From a virus, in IMG/VR virus record IMGVR_UViG_3300031857_024884, positions 124,001 through 188,000 of that record: 64,000 nt of DNA; one strand, 5' to 3'. The notes under the pieces are model-generated. The model had not been told where the DNA came from. It did not search any database and saw only the letters and a program-made list of their open reading frames with translations. Both the position numbers and the translations under genes were made by a program. Below, in pieces: positions 33,149 through 41,173 of this stretch (position 1 is its first letter; the number at the start of each line of letters is the position of its first letter).

Positions 33149-33812
33149 TGTCTTTATTTACAATATCATCTGTATGATGGTCGTTTAACATATCTGACAT
33201 AATTTCTCTCCTATCTAACATAGGGAATATTTCTTTTAAGATGTGATAAGGTCTGAACGAGGGATGACCATCAATGCCGACATCAATTCTCCTTCCTTTC
33301 CCGAATCGGATTTCGGTAGGTAAGTGAGTATGACCGTGAAGGTGCATCACCCCTTTATTCAACCCGTTCCAAGAGCTTATCGGATAGTGCATTAGAACAA
33401 ACTTCTTGCTTCCGATAACAAGGGTTTGATAAGTTGACACCGTCAGAAATAACTCCTGAATACTATCTTTATTATTCTCAATATGTTCATCGTGGTTTCC
33501 TAAAACCAAATGTATGTTTTTACAAACAAGTCTATCATAAAATTCTCTTACTTTATCAAAACCTCCAAAAGACCAATCCCCCAAATGTATTAGAATATCT
33601 TGTTGTTTTACAACACTATTGATATTGTCAACAATTATAGAATTCATTTTTTCAATAGTTGGAAAGTCTCTTGTTTGGTCGATAGGAATTGAGCCGTCAG
33701 GTAGTCTCCATCCTGTAACTCCCCTACAGATATTTCTATGATGATAATGAGTATCAGATGTTACCCACACATCAGGAAATCTACCTTTTCTATCTGGCTC
33801 TATTCGTATCAT
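33141..33812 (-). CDS. calcineurin-type metallophosphoesterase
   Basis: 223 aa with the complete motif series: SDTHYHH (D-x-H), GDWSFG (GDxxxG), GNHDEH (GNHD/E), HYP and HGHTH. Cytosolic two-metal phosphoesterase; substrate unknown (phage members act on cyclic or 5' nucleotides, RNA or protein). It is translationally coupled with the CYTH gene upstream (4-base overlap) and the zinc-ribbon gene downstream. Confidence 0.85.
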   Translation of the reverse strand: MIRIEPDRKGRFPDVWVTSDTHYHHRNICRGVTGWRLPDGSIPIDQTRDFPTIEKMNSIIVDNINSVVKQQDILIHLGDWSFGGFDKVREFYDRLVCKNIHLVLGNHDEHIENNKDSIQELFLTVSTYQTLVIGSKKFVLMHYPISSWNGLNKGVMHLHGHTHLPTEIRFGKGRRIDVGIDGHPSFRPYHILKEIFPMLDRREIMSDMLNDHHTDDIVNKDNG

Positions 33813-34270
33813 TTTGATAATGCAAAATTACTAAATTCTTTTAATCCGGTCAATTCTTTTACAATTTCTTTTTTAATATTTTCAGGGAACGGTATTTTCT
33901 CATTAATATCATCAAGTTCAACCTCTAATGTTATTAAATCATAATCTTTAAATTCGTCTATTTCAAAATCAAACCCTTTATGTTTTACTACCGTTCTTAT
34001 TTTTTCTAATATTCTCACCTTTGATAAATCAATCTCCAAAAACTCTTTTAAAGAAATAGGTTCTTCATCTTCTTGAAAGACCCCCTTAGATATGTTGGAT
34101 TTTTTTGTCTTATAAATCAATACATCATTTGTTTTTGTATCGACTTGAAATCGATATCTTAATCCGTCAGGAGTGTACCACTGTTTAATCTTGTATCGTG
34201 TATAATCACCTTCAATCTTTGGGAATCTTCTAAGTAAGAATTTTCTTTCTATTTCTTTATTTACATCCAT
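33809..34270 (-). CDS. CYTH-domain (triphosphate tunnel) protein
   Basis: 153 aa. Starts MDVNKEIERKFLL with the ExExK signature (E6-x-E8-x-K10) and continues with alternating strands rich in K/R and E pairs (IRTVVKHKGFDFEIDEF, LITLEVELDD). The fold binds triphosphates: thiamine triphosphatase, inorganic triphosphatase, class IV adenylate cyclase and RNA triphosphatase belong to it. The adjacent phosphoesterase makes a nucleotide-signal or RNA-end role plausible. Confidence 0.8.
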   Translation of the reverse strand: MDVNKEIERKFLLRRFPKIEGDYTRYKIKQWYTPDGLRYRFQVDTKTNDVLIYKTKKSNISKGVFQEDEEPISLKEFLEIDLSKVRILEKIRTVVKHKGFDFEIDEFKDYDLITLEVELDDINEKIPFPENIKKEIVKELTGLKEFSNFALSK

Positions 34271-34608
34271 TATCTGTTTTCTTTATGAGTTAATTGAACG
34301 TCTTTTCCGTTCACGTCAATCTCATAAATATATTCTTCACCTGAATTACCTACACTATCTAAACTTGTGATATATACATCACCAGGTTTATCTTTCAAAA
34401 TTGATATTATTGATGCGAATAAACAACCCGCTCCGTTAAACACTTTACCTAATTCTGAGTTAATACCCAAACCATTGGTTATCTGTCCCCCCATAACAAT
34501 TTCTTCCAAACTTTTACCAAGTCCTGAAGGATAACCATCCCAATGTTTGTAAACCGCTAACATTGGTTTACCTTCTTCTTTCATTACTATTGACGCTCTT
34601 GTTGCCAT
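34270..34608 (-). CDS. hypothetical protein of the YKHWDGYPSGLG type
   Basis: 112 aa. Starts MATRASIVMKEEG and contains AVYKHWDGYPSGLGKSLEE, a combination I remember from uncharacterised phage and bacterial proteins. No function known. First gene of the operon that continues with CYTH, phosphoesterase and zinc ribbon; a TATCTTTG box 19 bases upstream starts the transcript. Confidence 0.55.
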   Translation of the reverse strand: MATRASIVMKEEGKPMLAVYKHWDGYPSGLGKSLEEIVMGGQITNGLGINSELGKVFNGAGCLFASIISILKDKPGDVYITSLDSVGNSGEEYIYEIDVNGKDVQLTHKENR

Positions 34609-34655
34609 ATTTATTAGATTTATTTTACAAAGATAGTAAATATTTATGATTAAAA

Positions 34656-34765
34656 CAAATATTTATTTAGTATGAAAAACAAATTATTTATTGATGAATC
34701 TGAAAAAAGTAGGATTCTTGAAATGCACAAAAACGCTATAAGTAAACATTTATTAAATGAGGAAT
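34656..34765. repeat. 110-bp direct repeat A1: late promoter plus targeting peptide
   Basis: Identical to 36211-36320. It covers the TATTTAT promoter, the start codon and the codons for the 31-residue N-terminal segment of two paralogous genes. Confidence 0.95.
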
Positions 34766-35691
34766 CACTTTATGTTCCAAATAACAAGAATATAAATATA
34801 AACCCCAAAAAATTAAAACTTGGCGACGGAACCTCAAAAAATCCATCATTAAACGCTGATGTTAAAATATTACAAGGTAAATTAATACAACTAGGTTGTT
34901 TACCTAAAGGTAGTGATGACGGTAGATTTGGTAATATCACAAATAAAGCATTATTAAGATATCAAAAAGAAGGAAGTTGTAAATCGGTAGGAATTAAAAC
35001 TCAAAATGATAATACAACTAATGATTTACATTACACTAATAAACCATTATCCAGTGATTATTTAGGTAGAGGGGGTGAATTTGAAAGAAATTTATATGGT
35101 GGAAATATTGATAAATATCTAGAAATGAAAACATTTATTAATAACATACCCCAATCAAAAAAATCTTCATTACCTTTACACATAAGAGCTTTAATGGATT
35201 ATTTGGTCGGAAGAACGGAGCCATTTACCGCTAAAGATTTAACCGCTGATGAACAAATATTTCTAAAAAAGGTTGCAATCGCAAACGCCAAAAGAGGATT
35301 AAACTATCCTTTATGGAAAGAGATTGGTGCTGGTAATTTACCAACATCAATGACTGTAGCCGGGTCTGAAAAAGAAAACAAAAAACTTTTAGATAAAGGA
35401 GGTCAAGGAAGTTTACTTAAACCTGAATTAGCAGGTCAATTTATGTATACTCTTGGACGAATAGACCCTCCGAATATCAGAGTATCTCCCGACAAATCAA
35501 AAGTTACTGTTTTAGATACATATGATTTTAATACTGAAGGCAAAACTAAAGAAGACCTTATGAAGAGTTTTGTTGACCAAGTTGGTAGTTGGTGGAATGG
35601 CAAATCTACACTTTATAGTGTTATTAGAAATACAGTGGCTTTTAGAGAGACTGGTGAATATAAAGGATTTCCGGTTAATATTACTGTTTAA
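34672..35691 (+). CDS. head-cargo protein: targeting peptide + PG-binding domain + unknown C-terminal domain
   Basis: 339 aa. N-terminal segment MKNKLFIDESEKSRILEMHK...KHLLNE-E with cleavage-type LLNE at E30. A peptidoglycan-binding repeat follows (VKILQGKLIQLGCLPKG...DGRFGNITNKALLRYQ). The C-terminal 200 residues (GRGGEFERNL, LPLHIRALMDYLVGR, AGQFMYTLGRIDPP) are unrecognised. The first 31 residues and the PG-binding DNA are identical to the gene at 36227, while C-termini differ. Its 3' end overlaps the transglutaminase-like gene by 11 bases. Inferred role: ejected wall-active effector. Confidence 0.6.
   Translation: MKNKLFIDESEKSRILEMHKNAISKHLLNEESLYVPNNKNININPKKLKLGDGTSKNPSLNADVKILQGKLIQLGCLPKGSDDGRFGNITNKALLRYQKEGSCKSVGIKTQNDNTTNDLHYTNKPLSSDYLGRGGEFERNLYGGNIDKYLEMKTFINNIPQSKKSSLPLHIRALMDYLVGRTEPFTAKDLTADEQIFLKKVAIANAKRGLNYPLWKEIGAGNLPTSMTVAGSEKENKKLLDKGGQGSLLKPELAGQFMYTLGRIDPPNIRVSPDKSKVTVLDTYDFNTEGKTKEDLMKSFVDQVGSWWNGKSTLYSVIRNTVAFRETGEYKGFPVNITV
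34858..34980. repeat. 123-bp direct repeat B1 (PG-binding module)
   Basis: Identical to 36470-36592. Sequence between the repeats A and B has diverged, so homogenisation acts on the modules and not on the linker. Confidence 0.93.
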
Positions 35692-36178
35692 TAATTATTT
35701 TACCAAAAACTTCAGAAAGACTTGGGTCAATAATATATTTTTTATTCGTATTGTTGTCGTATACTACACAAATATCATGGTCTTTAAATTCTTTCATGTT
35801 TATAACATGAAGATTCGCACCTAAAAATTTAACTTTAGCCCTAACGTGAGTTATTTTAATATTTTTTAAATTATTATTAACTACTAATTTATGTAAAACA
35901 GAATTAAAATAATTAGAATACCCAATACAATGGGCGACATGTGTTTCGTTTAATTTATTAACATCAGAATTATATTGACTTTTTAAGTCAAAAGACAACT
36001 CATTTAATGTAATATCTAAAGACTCATTAATTAACTCGTCAATATTTTGAGACTTGTAATTAAAATTTTTAAAATTGTTTTGAGGAATACTATTAACCAC
36101 AAAAATTTCTTCATATGAAAAAAAATTAGAGATTATGTATATAGTCAAAATTGATGTTATGATTATTATTGTTTTCAT
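35681..36178 (-). CDS. membrane-anchored transglutaminase-like cysteine protein
   Basis: 165 aa. N-terminal hydrophobic anchor (MKTIIIITSILTIYIISNFF). The Cys-His-Asp order of the transglutaminase-like fold is visible: HVAHCIGYSNYFNSVL (Cys), then ANLHVINM (His), then YIIDPSL (Asp). Such enzymes are peptidases or amidases, often wall- or envelope-related. Leaderless promoter TAAATTTG-TATT-ATG. Convergent with the 339-aa cargo gene. Confidence 0.65.
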   Translation of the reverse strand: MKTIIIITSILTIYIISNFFSYEEIFVVNSIPQNNFKNFNYKSQNIDELINESLDITLNELSFDLKSQYNSDVNKLNETHVAHCIGYSNYFNSVLHKLVVNNNLKNIKITHVRAKVKFLGANLHVINMKEFKDHDICVVYDNNTNKKYIIDPSLSEVFGKIIIKQ

Positions 36179-36210
36179 AATACAAATTTATGAAAATATT
36201 CTCAAATTAC

Positions 36211-36320
36211 CAAATATTTATTTAGTATGAAAAACAAATTATTTATTGATGAATCTGAAAAAAGTAGGATTCTTGAAATGCACAAAAACGCTATAAGTAA
36301 ACATTTATTAAATGAGGAAT
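36211..36320. repeat. 110-bp direct repeat A2
   Basis: Second copy of 34656-34765. Confidence 0.95.
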
Positions 36321-37321
36321 TACCTTATTTTCCATCAACAAGCACTAAAAGCGTTGATAATAAAATAACTAAACCTGTTGATACTAACGTTAGTAAACCT
36401 ATTGAGGATATTAATCCTAAAAATTTAAAACTTGGGGATGGGACAAACAAAAAACCATCAACAAGAGATGATGTTAAAATATTACAAGGTAAATTAATAC
36501 AACTAGGTTGTTTACCTAAAGGTAGTGATGACGGTAGATTTGGTAATATCACAAATAAAGCATTATTAAGATATCAAAAAGAAGGAAGTTGTTCTACAAA
36601 AAGTTCTGGAGTTGTTAATAAAGATGATAGTTTATTAAAATCTAAAAACAAAGGTACTTTAGAAAGACCAACAATAAAAACAGATAAAGGATTTGTCATA
36701 ACATTTTCATTTCCAACGTATAAACCAAAAGTGGATGGTAATTCAAAATTTGATATAATGTCCGCATATGCAATTAAAATCTTATCTCTTTCGGGTAAAG
36801 ATGTTGTAACCGATTTATTTAAAGGTGAAAATCCTTTTAGAAATGATAAAACATATGGTAAATTAGGTCACGGTGGAGTTGCCACGGTAAATTCAAATGG
36901 TAATGTTGAGATATTTGAATTTGGTAGATACGCTGGTGTAAAAACTAAAGGATTTGGTACTGTTGTCAGTAAAAATTTAGGTAAAATTGCAAAAATAGAT
37001 GGTGAAAATATTTTAAATATTGAGGACGTTGTTAAAATTATTAAATCAAGAACTGAAGGGGAAGGACCTAGATTACCTATGGATTGGGTGTTAACAGTTG
37101 CTCCTAATATATCACAAGGTATTAGTTACGCGAAAAGTGTAAAAGAAAAAGACTATAGTGCTCTTGATTTTAGTATTAGCAATGATGCCGCTAATTGCGG
37201 CACATATGCTTTAGAGGTTGTTAAGGCTTCAGGAGTCAATATACCCGATAAATGTTTCCCAACTCCTAATATGATGACAAGGGAAATGAAGTTATTTGGT
37301 ATTGATTCTGGCTCAGTTTAA
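36227..37321 (+). CDS. head-cargo protein: targeting peptide + PG-binding + permuted NlpC/P60-like domain
   Basis: 364 aa. Same first 31 residues and PG-binding module as the 339-aa protein, joined by a different linker. The C-terminal part has LGHGGVATVN (His) and later NDAANCGTYALEVVKASG (Cys), the His-before-Cys order of permuted NlpC/P60 (YiiX/LRAT-type) hydrolases. So the constant N-terminus carries a different C-terminal activity, as in polymorphic effectors. Its stop overlaps the YiiX-like gene by 4 bases. Confidence 0.6.
   Translation: MKNKLFIDESEKSRILEMHKNAISKHLLNEELPYFPSTSTKSVDNKITKPVDTNVSKPIEDINPKNLKLGDGTNKKPSTRDDVKILQGKLIQLGCLPKGSDDGRFGNITNKALLRYQKEGSCSTKSSGVVNKDDSLLKSKNKGTLERPTIKTDKGFVITFSFPTYKPKVDGNSKFDIMSAYAIKILSLSGKDVVTDLFKGENPFRNDKTYGKLGHGGVATVNSNGNVEIFEFGRYAGVKTKGFGTVVSKNLGKIAKIDGENILNIEDVVKIIKSRTEGEGPRLPMDWVLTVAPNISQGISYAKSVKEKDYSALDFSISNDAANCGTYALEVVKASGVNIPDKCFPTPNMMTREMKLFGIDSGSV
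36470..36592. repeat. 123-bp direct repeat B2
   Basis: Second copy of 34858-34980. Confidence 0.93.
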
Positions 37322-37941
37322 AAATTAGAATAGATTAAATTTAATTTATCACTATTGTAAATATCAACAGGAGCAACCACTACTTCATTTAAACTAAATT
37401 CATTTTTATTTTTAAATCTACTTTTTATTGCTTGCCTTACTTTTTCGTTAGTTAAATTAAAGTCCGAAAATTTTTTAGTTTCACACAACTCAATACCCGC
37501 ATTTTTATACATTTTCCAAACTAACTCTGAACAATACATCGTATTATCTCCCCATTGGAATTTAATATCGTACGGTTTACCTAGTTGTTTTTTACCCCAA
37601 GAAATCATTTTATTTTTATCTTCATTAGTTAATTCGGTTTCATATCTCATTACTTTGTATTTAGCATTTTCACCTCTGTTAATGAAAGAGTTTAAACTAG
37701 TAACTTTAACAGGTTGTACCGCCTCAATTACATAAGGTAACCCATTTTTATAAAAAATAACACCAACGTGAGTTAAATTAGAACCCGTAGCGGATTTTAA
37801 CATTTTACTTTGTTGTGACTTAGATGTGTGGAATATTATATCACCATCTTTAAATGATTCTGGTTTTGTTTTAAAACTACAACTGATTGATGATAACAAA
37901 ACAGTTGATGCGATTGTTATTGTTTTTATTATTGTTTTCAT
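37318..37941 (-). CDS. YiiX/NlpC-P60-like lipoprotein hydrolase
   Basis: 207 aa from the ATG at 37941. Lipoprotein signal (STVLLSSISC). Permuted papain-like motifs: GDIIFHTSKS, LTHVGVIFYKNG (His), VIEAV and MYCSELVWKMY (Cys), as in YiiX/YebB-type enzymes. Probably hydrolyses amide or ester bonds in the periplasm. Promoter TTTGGCAGA...TATCTTTG (37946-37977) gives a leaderless mRNA; translating the promoter would add MYLCI, which marks the false longer start. Confidence 0.75.
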   Translation of the reverse strand: MKTIIKTITIASTVLLSSISCSFKTKPESFKDGDIIFHTSKSQQSKMLKSATGSNLTHVGVIFYKNGLPYVIEAVQPVKVTSLNSFINRGENAKYKVMRYETELTNEDKNKMISWGKKQLGKPYDIKFQWGDNTMYCSELVWKMYKNAGIELCETKKFSDFNLTNEKVRQAIKSRFKNKNEFSLNEVVVAPVDIYNSDKLNLIYSNF

Positions 37942-37945
37942 AATA

Positions 37946-37977
37946 CAAAGATACAAAATGTTTTTTAATCTGCCAAA
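37946..37977 (-). promoter_or_regulatory. leaderless host-type promoter, overlapping the upstream gene's stop
   Basis: TATCTTTG 37946-37953 and TTTGGCAGA 37969-37977. The -33 element encodes the last residues and stop (NLAD) of the upstream 163-aa gene. The whole promoter, about 39 bp, is identical to that at 41135-41173. Confidence 0.8.
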
Positions 37978-38456
37978 TTTTTTTCAAAATTATACCAAAT
38001 AGGAGTGTCCCTTTTTTTCCACGTTGCAAAAGATTTTTTTGCCCCCATATAATAGTTCCTGTAGGACTCTACAACGTCTTTAACTTTGTATTCATCGGGC
38101 ATTGCCTTTGGTGGCTCTGTTAATCCTTTGTCACAAATTTTTACCTTATTTGTTACACACCATTCTATTACTTCTTGAGATTTGTGTCGTTTTTCATACC
38201 TGTAACTATATTCTTTACATAACTCCAAACCTAACTCACAAAGGTATAGATAATTGGTTAAACTTTCTCTAACCCATATAGAACACGGATGATTCTTATG
38301 AGCCAACTTATATGGTATTTGGTCGGTTACTTGGTCTGTTATATGATGAGCCGAACAAAGAAGTTGTGCGGTCTCAAGTACCATTTTAACAACGTGTTTG
38401 TCACAATGGTACTCTGCACATTTTTTAACATCCATGTCTAAAAAGAATATATTCAT
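37965..38456 (-). CDS. conserved-type phage hypothetical protein, 163 aa
   Basis: Starts MNIFFLDMDVKKCAEYHCDKHVVKM and has NHPCSIWVRES, YRYEKRHKS, PPKAMPDEYK and YRNYYMGAKKSFATWKKR. This pattern I associate with an uncharacterised protein common in large phages. Conserved Cys/His at the N-terminus may bind metal. The end NLAD is encoded by the promoter of the next gene. Its own host-type promoter lies inside the divergent gene (TATCTTTG near 38491-38498, TTTGGCTGG upstream). Confidence 0.5.
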   Translation of the reverse strand: MNIFFLDMDVKKCAEYHCDKHVVKMVLETAQLLCSAHHITDQVTDQIPYKLAHKNHPCSIWVRESLTNYLYLCELGLELCKEYSYRYEKRHKSQEVIEWCVTNKVKICDKGLTEPPKAMPDEYKVKDVVESYRNYYMGAKKSFATWKKRDTPIWYNFEKNLAD

Positions 38457-38470
38457 AGTATTTATATTTT

Positions 38471-38848
38471 ATGAGTGACCCCACAAAGATAATAAAAATG
38501 TTATTACCAGCCAAATTAGATTGGATAAAAGAAGTTGTTGATGTAGAACATTCGGGCACTGTTAGTAGATTTTCTAGTAGTGGTAGTATGTCCAAACCTG
38601 ATGAACAGTGGGAAGAATACGAAATAACAATAAAAATAGATTATTCTAAATTACGAGATAAAAGACGTTGTGACACACCAAAAAGATTGGTTGTCACAAG
38701 TCGTTATTTTTTGGAGAATATGTTAGGTTATCACGAATATATTTGTCTCTCTGAGGTTATGTATGAAATAAATCTTTTATTTACATTAGATTATAAATAT
38801 CAGTTTAAAATTGTTGACTCAAATAGTTTACAAGACAGACCGTTTTAA
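38471..38848 (+). CDS. hypothetical protein, 125 aa
   Basis: Not recognised; alpha/beta, with a Ser-rich loop (SRFSSSGSMS) and no membrane segment. Only 14 bases (AGTATTTATATTTT) separate its ATG from the divergent 163-aa gene, so its TATTTATA promoter would give a nearly leaderless mRNA. Convergent with the cREC gene with no gap. Confidence 0.5.
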   Translation: MSDPTKIIKMLLPAKLDWIKEVVDVEHSGTVSRFSSSGSMSKPDEQWEEYEITIKIDYSKLRDKRRCDTPKRLVVTSRYFLENMLGYHEYICLSEVMYEINLLFTLDYKYQFKIVDSNSLQDRPF

Positions 38849-39256
38849 TTAAACGGTATGTTCAATATTCACTCTAACACAATTTTGTGGTAATTTATTT
38901 ATATGTCTGTAGTTATTAATGTACCCCATAATGTTAGCAGCACCAATCGCATTTGCTGAGTGAGTATAAACGTCAACCACAGGTTCTCCGTTCATCCATT
39001 GTTCCACTAACCACTTAGCACAATCATAACCAGTTTTTTCGGTAATGTTGTCATAATTTAAAGTATAATTATGATACACATTCTTATGCCATTCTTTCAT
39101 TGCGGTATCACCTAAATCGTGGTCTAATGAAATTGTTTTAATATTTTCTAAACCATATGTTTTTACTATACGAACAAATTCGTCATAGTTTCTTGCGATA
39201 ATCCAATCTTTATCGATTGGAGTTCTTACATCGTCAAGGTATATTCTCTCTTTCAT
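38849..39256 (-). CDS. cREC-like receiver-fold protein (cyclic-phosphate processing type)
   Basis: 135 aa. Motifs IYLDDVRTP (acidic pair), TISLDHDLG, TGYDCAKWLVEQW and VYTHSANAIGAANIMGYIN correspond to the stand-alone receiver-like family proposed to process cyclic phosphates in RNA repair. It has no signalling partner nearby. Together with RNA ligase and the P-loop kinase it may form an RNA end-repair set. Overlaps the downstream-of-promoter membrane gene start by 4 bases. Confidence 0.65.
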   Translation of the reverse strand: MKERIYLDDVRTPIDKDWIIARNYDEFVRIVKTYGLENIKTISLDHDLGDTAMKEWHKNVYHNYTLNYDNITEKTGYDCAKWLVEQWMNGEPVVDVYTHSANAIGAANIMGYINNYRHINKLPQNCVRVNIEHTV

Positions 39257-39492
39257 TTGAATAATTTGTTATATAATTTAATTAATAATGACATTGTTAC
39301 TAATGTTACTCCTCCGAATAATAGTAACATTCCTAAAAATTCAAAAAAGAATTTGTAGTAGTTTTTAAAATACTCGACAAATCCGTATTTTGTGGGTACG
39401 GTAAAGTAAGTTGATAAACCAATTAATGTGGATAATACAATAATTGATAGTAGGAAAAATAATCCTTTTAATACAATTGTTTTTGTGTTCAT
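39253..39492 (-). CDS. small two-helix membrane protein
   Basis: 79 aa with two membrane helices (VLKGLFFLLSIIVLSTLIGL and FLGMLLLFGGVTLVTMSLLI) and a Tyr/Phe-rich link. No family recognised. It is coupled with the cREC gene by a 4-base overlap and preceded by another tiny membrane gene. Confidence 0.5.
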   Translation of the reverse strand: MNTKTIVLKGLFFLLSIIVLSTLIGLSTYFTVPTKYGFVEYFKNYYKFFFEFLGMLLLFGGVTLVTMSLLIKLYNKLFK

Positions 39493-39497
39493 GTTTT

Positions 39498-39632
39498 TTA
39501 GTTTAATATAAAGATTAATAATATAATTAATAATGATAATAATACACAGATTGTACCAATTTTATTTGCATACTCAACCTGGTCTTTTCTTCTACCTTGA
39601 TATTCATCTGAATTCCATTCTCCGTTTTCCAT
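39498..39632 (-). CDS. tiny membrane protein, 44 aa
   Basis: ATG at 39632 (MENGEWNSDEYQGRRKDQVEY) followed by one hydrophobic helix (GTICVLLSLLIILLIFIL). The charged N-terminus and single C-terminal anchor argue for a real gene. It lies between the tRNA-Glu-like element and the two-helix protein gene in the same direction. Function unknown. Confidence 0.5.
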   Translation of the reverse strand: MENGEWNSDEYQGRRKDQVEYANKIGTICVLLSLLIILLIFILN

Positions 39633-39649
39633 TTTTAATATTTTTTTTG

Positions 39650-39721
39650 TAGTCCCACTAGGAATCGAACTCGTCTCTCATCCGTGAAAGGGATGTGTCC
39701 TAACCGATAGACTATGGGAGC
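39650..39721 (-). tRNA. tRNA-Glu (UUC)-like, possibly decayed
   Basis: Anticodon arm CATCC-CTTTCAC-GGATG is perfect and the D arm GTCT...GGAC pairs. The T loop TTCGATT is normal, but the T stem (ACGAG against CCTAG) has several mismatches and the acceptor (GCTCCCA / TGGGACT) one. CCA is not encoded. It may be an edited, degenerate or non-functional tRNA. Confidence 0.6.
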
Positions 39722-39726
39722 GTTAT

Positions 39727-40248
39727 TCAACAATCTTTATTTTCTTTAGATTTTAATATTGCTTTAGCGTATCTATTAACACAAGGTTTTCCAGTATTAT
39801 ACGCTCCAAAGACTAAACCCCAATCGTTATATTTTTCATGTAAATGTCTTAATAATTTCATTGAAATCTCTACATTTAAACCGATATTATTTTTTAATTC
39901 GTTTTTAGGTATTTTTTTACCGTAAATATATTTTGCAGTTGCCGGCATTATTTGCATGGGACCTAAAGCACCCGCACTTGAAACTCTATTTGGTCTATAT
40001 AAGGTATCATCAATTCCGTTATATCTTGTTTCTTGGTAAGCTAATGAAAATGCGTATTCTTCAGGTATATTATATTCTTTTGAATATTTTTTAATGAAAT
40101 AGTACATTTGAATTTCGGCACTTGATTTTACTACTTCTGAACTATCCATTTGTTCGACCATCTCTTTTTTATTTAATTTTTTTGATGGATAAACCAAAAA
40201 TACTATTGATGCTCCTATAATCGTTAATGTTAATAATATTTTTTTCAT
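39727..40248 (-). CDS. lytic transglycosylase (SLT fold) with N-terminal anchor
   Basis: 173 aa. N-terminal hydrophobic segment (MKKILLTLTIIGASIVFLVY), then the goose-type/SLT catalytic domain: AYQETRYN (catalytic Glu), AGALGPMQIMPATA and GAYNTGK. It cleaves peptidoglycan glycan strands in the periplasm. Located beside tRNA-Glu-like; its neighbours are not other lysis genes. Likely a host-expressed wall enzyme or a virion-independent lysis helper. Confidence 0.85.
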   Translation of the reverse strand: MKKILLTLTIIGASIVFLVYPSKKLNKKEMVEQMDSSEVVKSSAEIQMYYFIKKYSKEYNIPEEYAFSLAYQETRYNGIDDTLYRPNRVSSAGALGPMQIMPATAKYIYGKKIPKNELKNNIGLNVEISMKLLRHLHEKYNDWGLVFGAYNTGKPCVNRYAKAILKSKENKDC

Positions 40249-40287
40249 TTTAATTATAAATTTTAATTACCACTTAGTCAAACATTT

Positions 40288-40812
40288 TTATATATCATAT
40301 AAAGTGAATTTTTTTGATAATTGGGAGTGCATTTGCTCGCTCATCCCCACCTTATTTAAAATGTATTCCATTGTTTCACCATCAACATCAATCATTTTTA
40401 GTTTAGATATTATTTCTTCAACCACCTTATACCTATCAATCTCATCCTTTAAAGGAATAAAATTTTCATCACTTTTTTCTTTTTTTTCTTTATTAAACAT
40501 ACCATACCAATCATTCTTTATTGGTTCATCATCTCCCAAATCGGTCGCTATCATTATATCGTGACTACCCCTTAAAATAACATCGTGGTTATCAACACTC
40601 ATTTTAAATGCCTCGTTACCATCAACACTTTCAGTATATTTGCTAATTGCAAGCTCAATTTCCCTTGCCGTTTTATCAACAATCTTTAAACGCTTTTCAA
40701 CTTCTGCAATCTTTTGTTCTAATTCTGTTAAAGCCATACCAACTTCATCACATTTTTGATATAAGTCGTAACGGTTCATTTTTTCCACCAATTGATTAAA
40801 CTCTTTTCTCAT
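40288..40812 (-). CDS. hypothetical coiled-coil protein
   Basis: 174 aa. A coiled coil (about 15-60, MALTELEQKIAEVEKRLKIV) is followed by a charged region and a C-terminal helical part with MEYILNKVGMSEQMHSQL. No catalytic motif or membrane segment. It follows the 112-aa-type gene upstream with one base between, so both share the leaderless promoter at 41142. Confidence 0.5.
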   Translation of the reverse strand: MRKEFNQLVEKMNRYDLYQKCDEVGMALTELEQKIAEVEKRLKIVDKTAREIELAISKYTESVDGNEAFKMSVDNHDVILRGSHDIMIATDLGDDEPIKNDWYGMFNKEKKEKSDENFIPLKDEIDRYKVVEEIISKLKMIDVDGETMEYILNKVGMSEQMHSQLSKKFTLYDI

Positions 40813-40813
40813 T

Positions 40814-41137
40814 TTAACTATAAATTTTAATTACAACTTCATCAACTAATTTAACTGCCTTTAGAATGTCCTTTTCTTTATCCGCAGGGTAACTAACATA
40901 ACTTAAACCAAATTCAAATCCAAGGTCATACTTGTTTAATGCGAACTTAAACTCTCCATTTGAATCCATAACATATACACTTACATCACTTAAACCATTT
41001 CTAAGGTCATAAATTAACTTGAATTTCTTTTCATTAAATTCAAATATTCTTGTGTGTCTTGCTCTATCTTTATCTACTAATTTAGTTTCGTGTAACACCT
41101 TAACAGGTGAATTTTTGGTTGTTGTTGTTTTTTTCAT
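40814..41137 (-). CDS. hypothetical protein, 107 aa
   Basis: Start at 41137 (MKKTTTTKNSPVK), immediately after the promoter; the longer reading MYLCI is promoter sequence. A Thr/Lys-rich N-terminus leads into a beta-rich domain (ARHTRIFEFNEKKFKLIYDLRNG). Not recognised. First gene of a pair with the coiled-coil gene. Confidence 0.5.
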   Translation of the reverse strand: MKKTTTTKNSPVKVLHETKLVDKDRARHTRIFEFNEKKFKLIYDLRNGLSDVSVYVMDSNGEFKFALNKYDLGFEFGLSYVSYPADKEKDILKAVKLVDEVVIKIYS

Positions 41138-41141
41138 AATA

Positions 41142-41173
41142 CAAAGATACAAAATGTTTTTTAATCTGCCAAA
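41142..41173 (-). promoter_or_regulatory. leaderless host-type promoter (identical copy)
   Basis: TATCTTTG 41142-41149 and TTTGGCAGA 41165-41173, embedded in the last codons (NLAD, stop) of the glycosyltransferase gene upstream. Same 39 bp as at 37939-37977. Confidence 0.8.
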
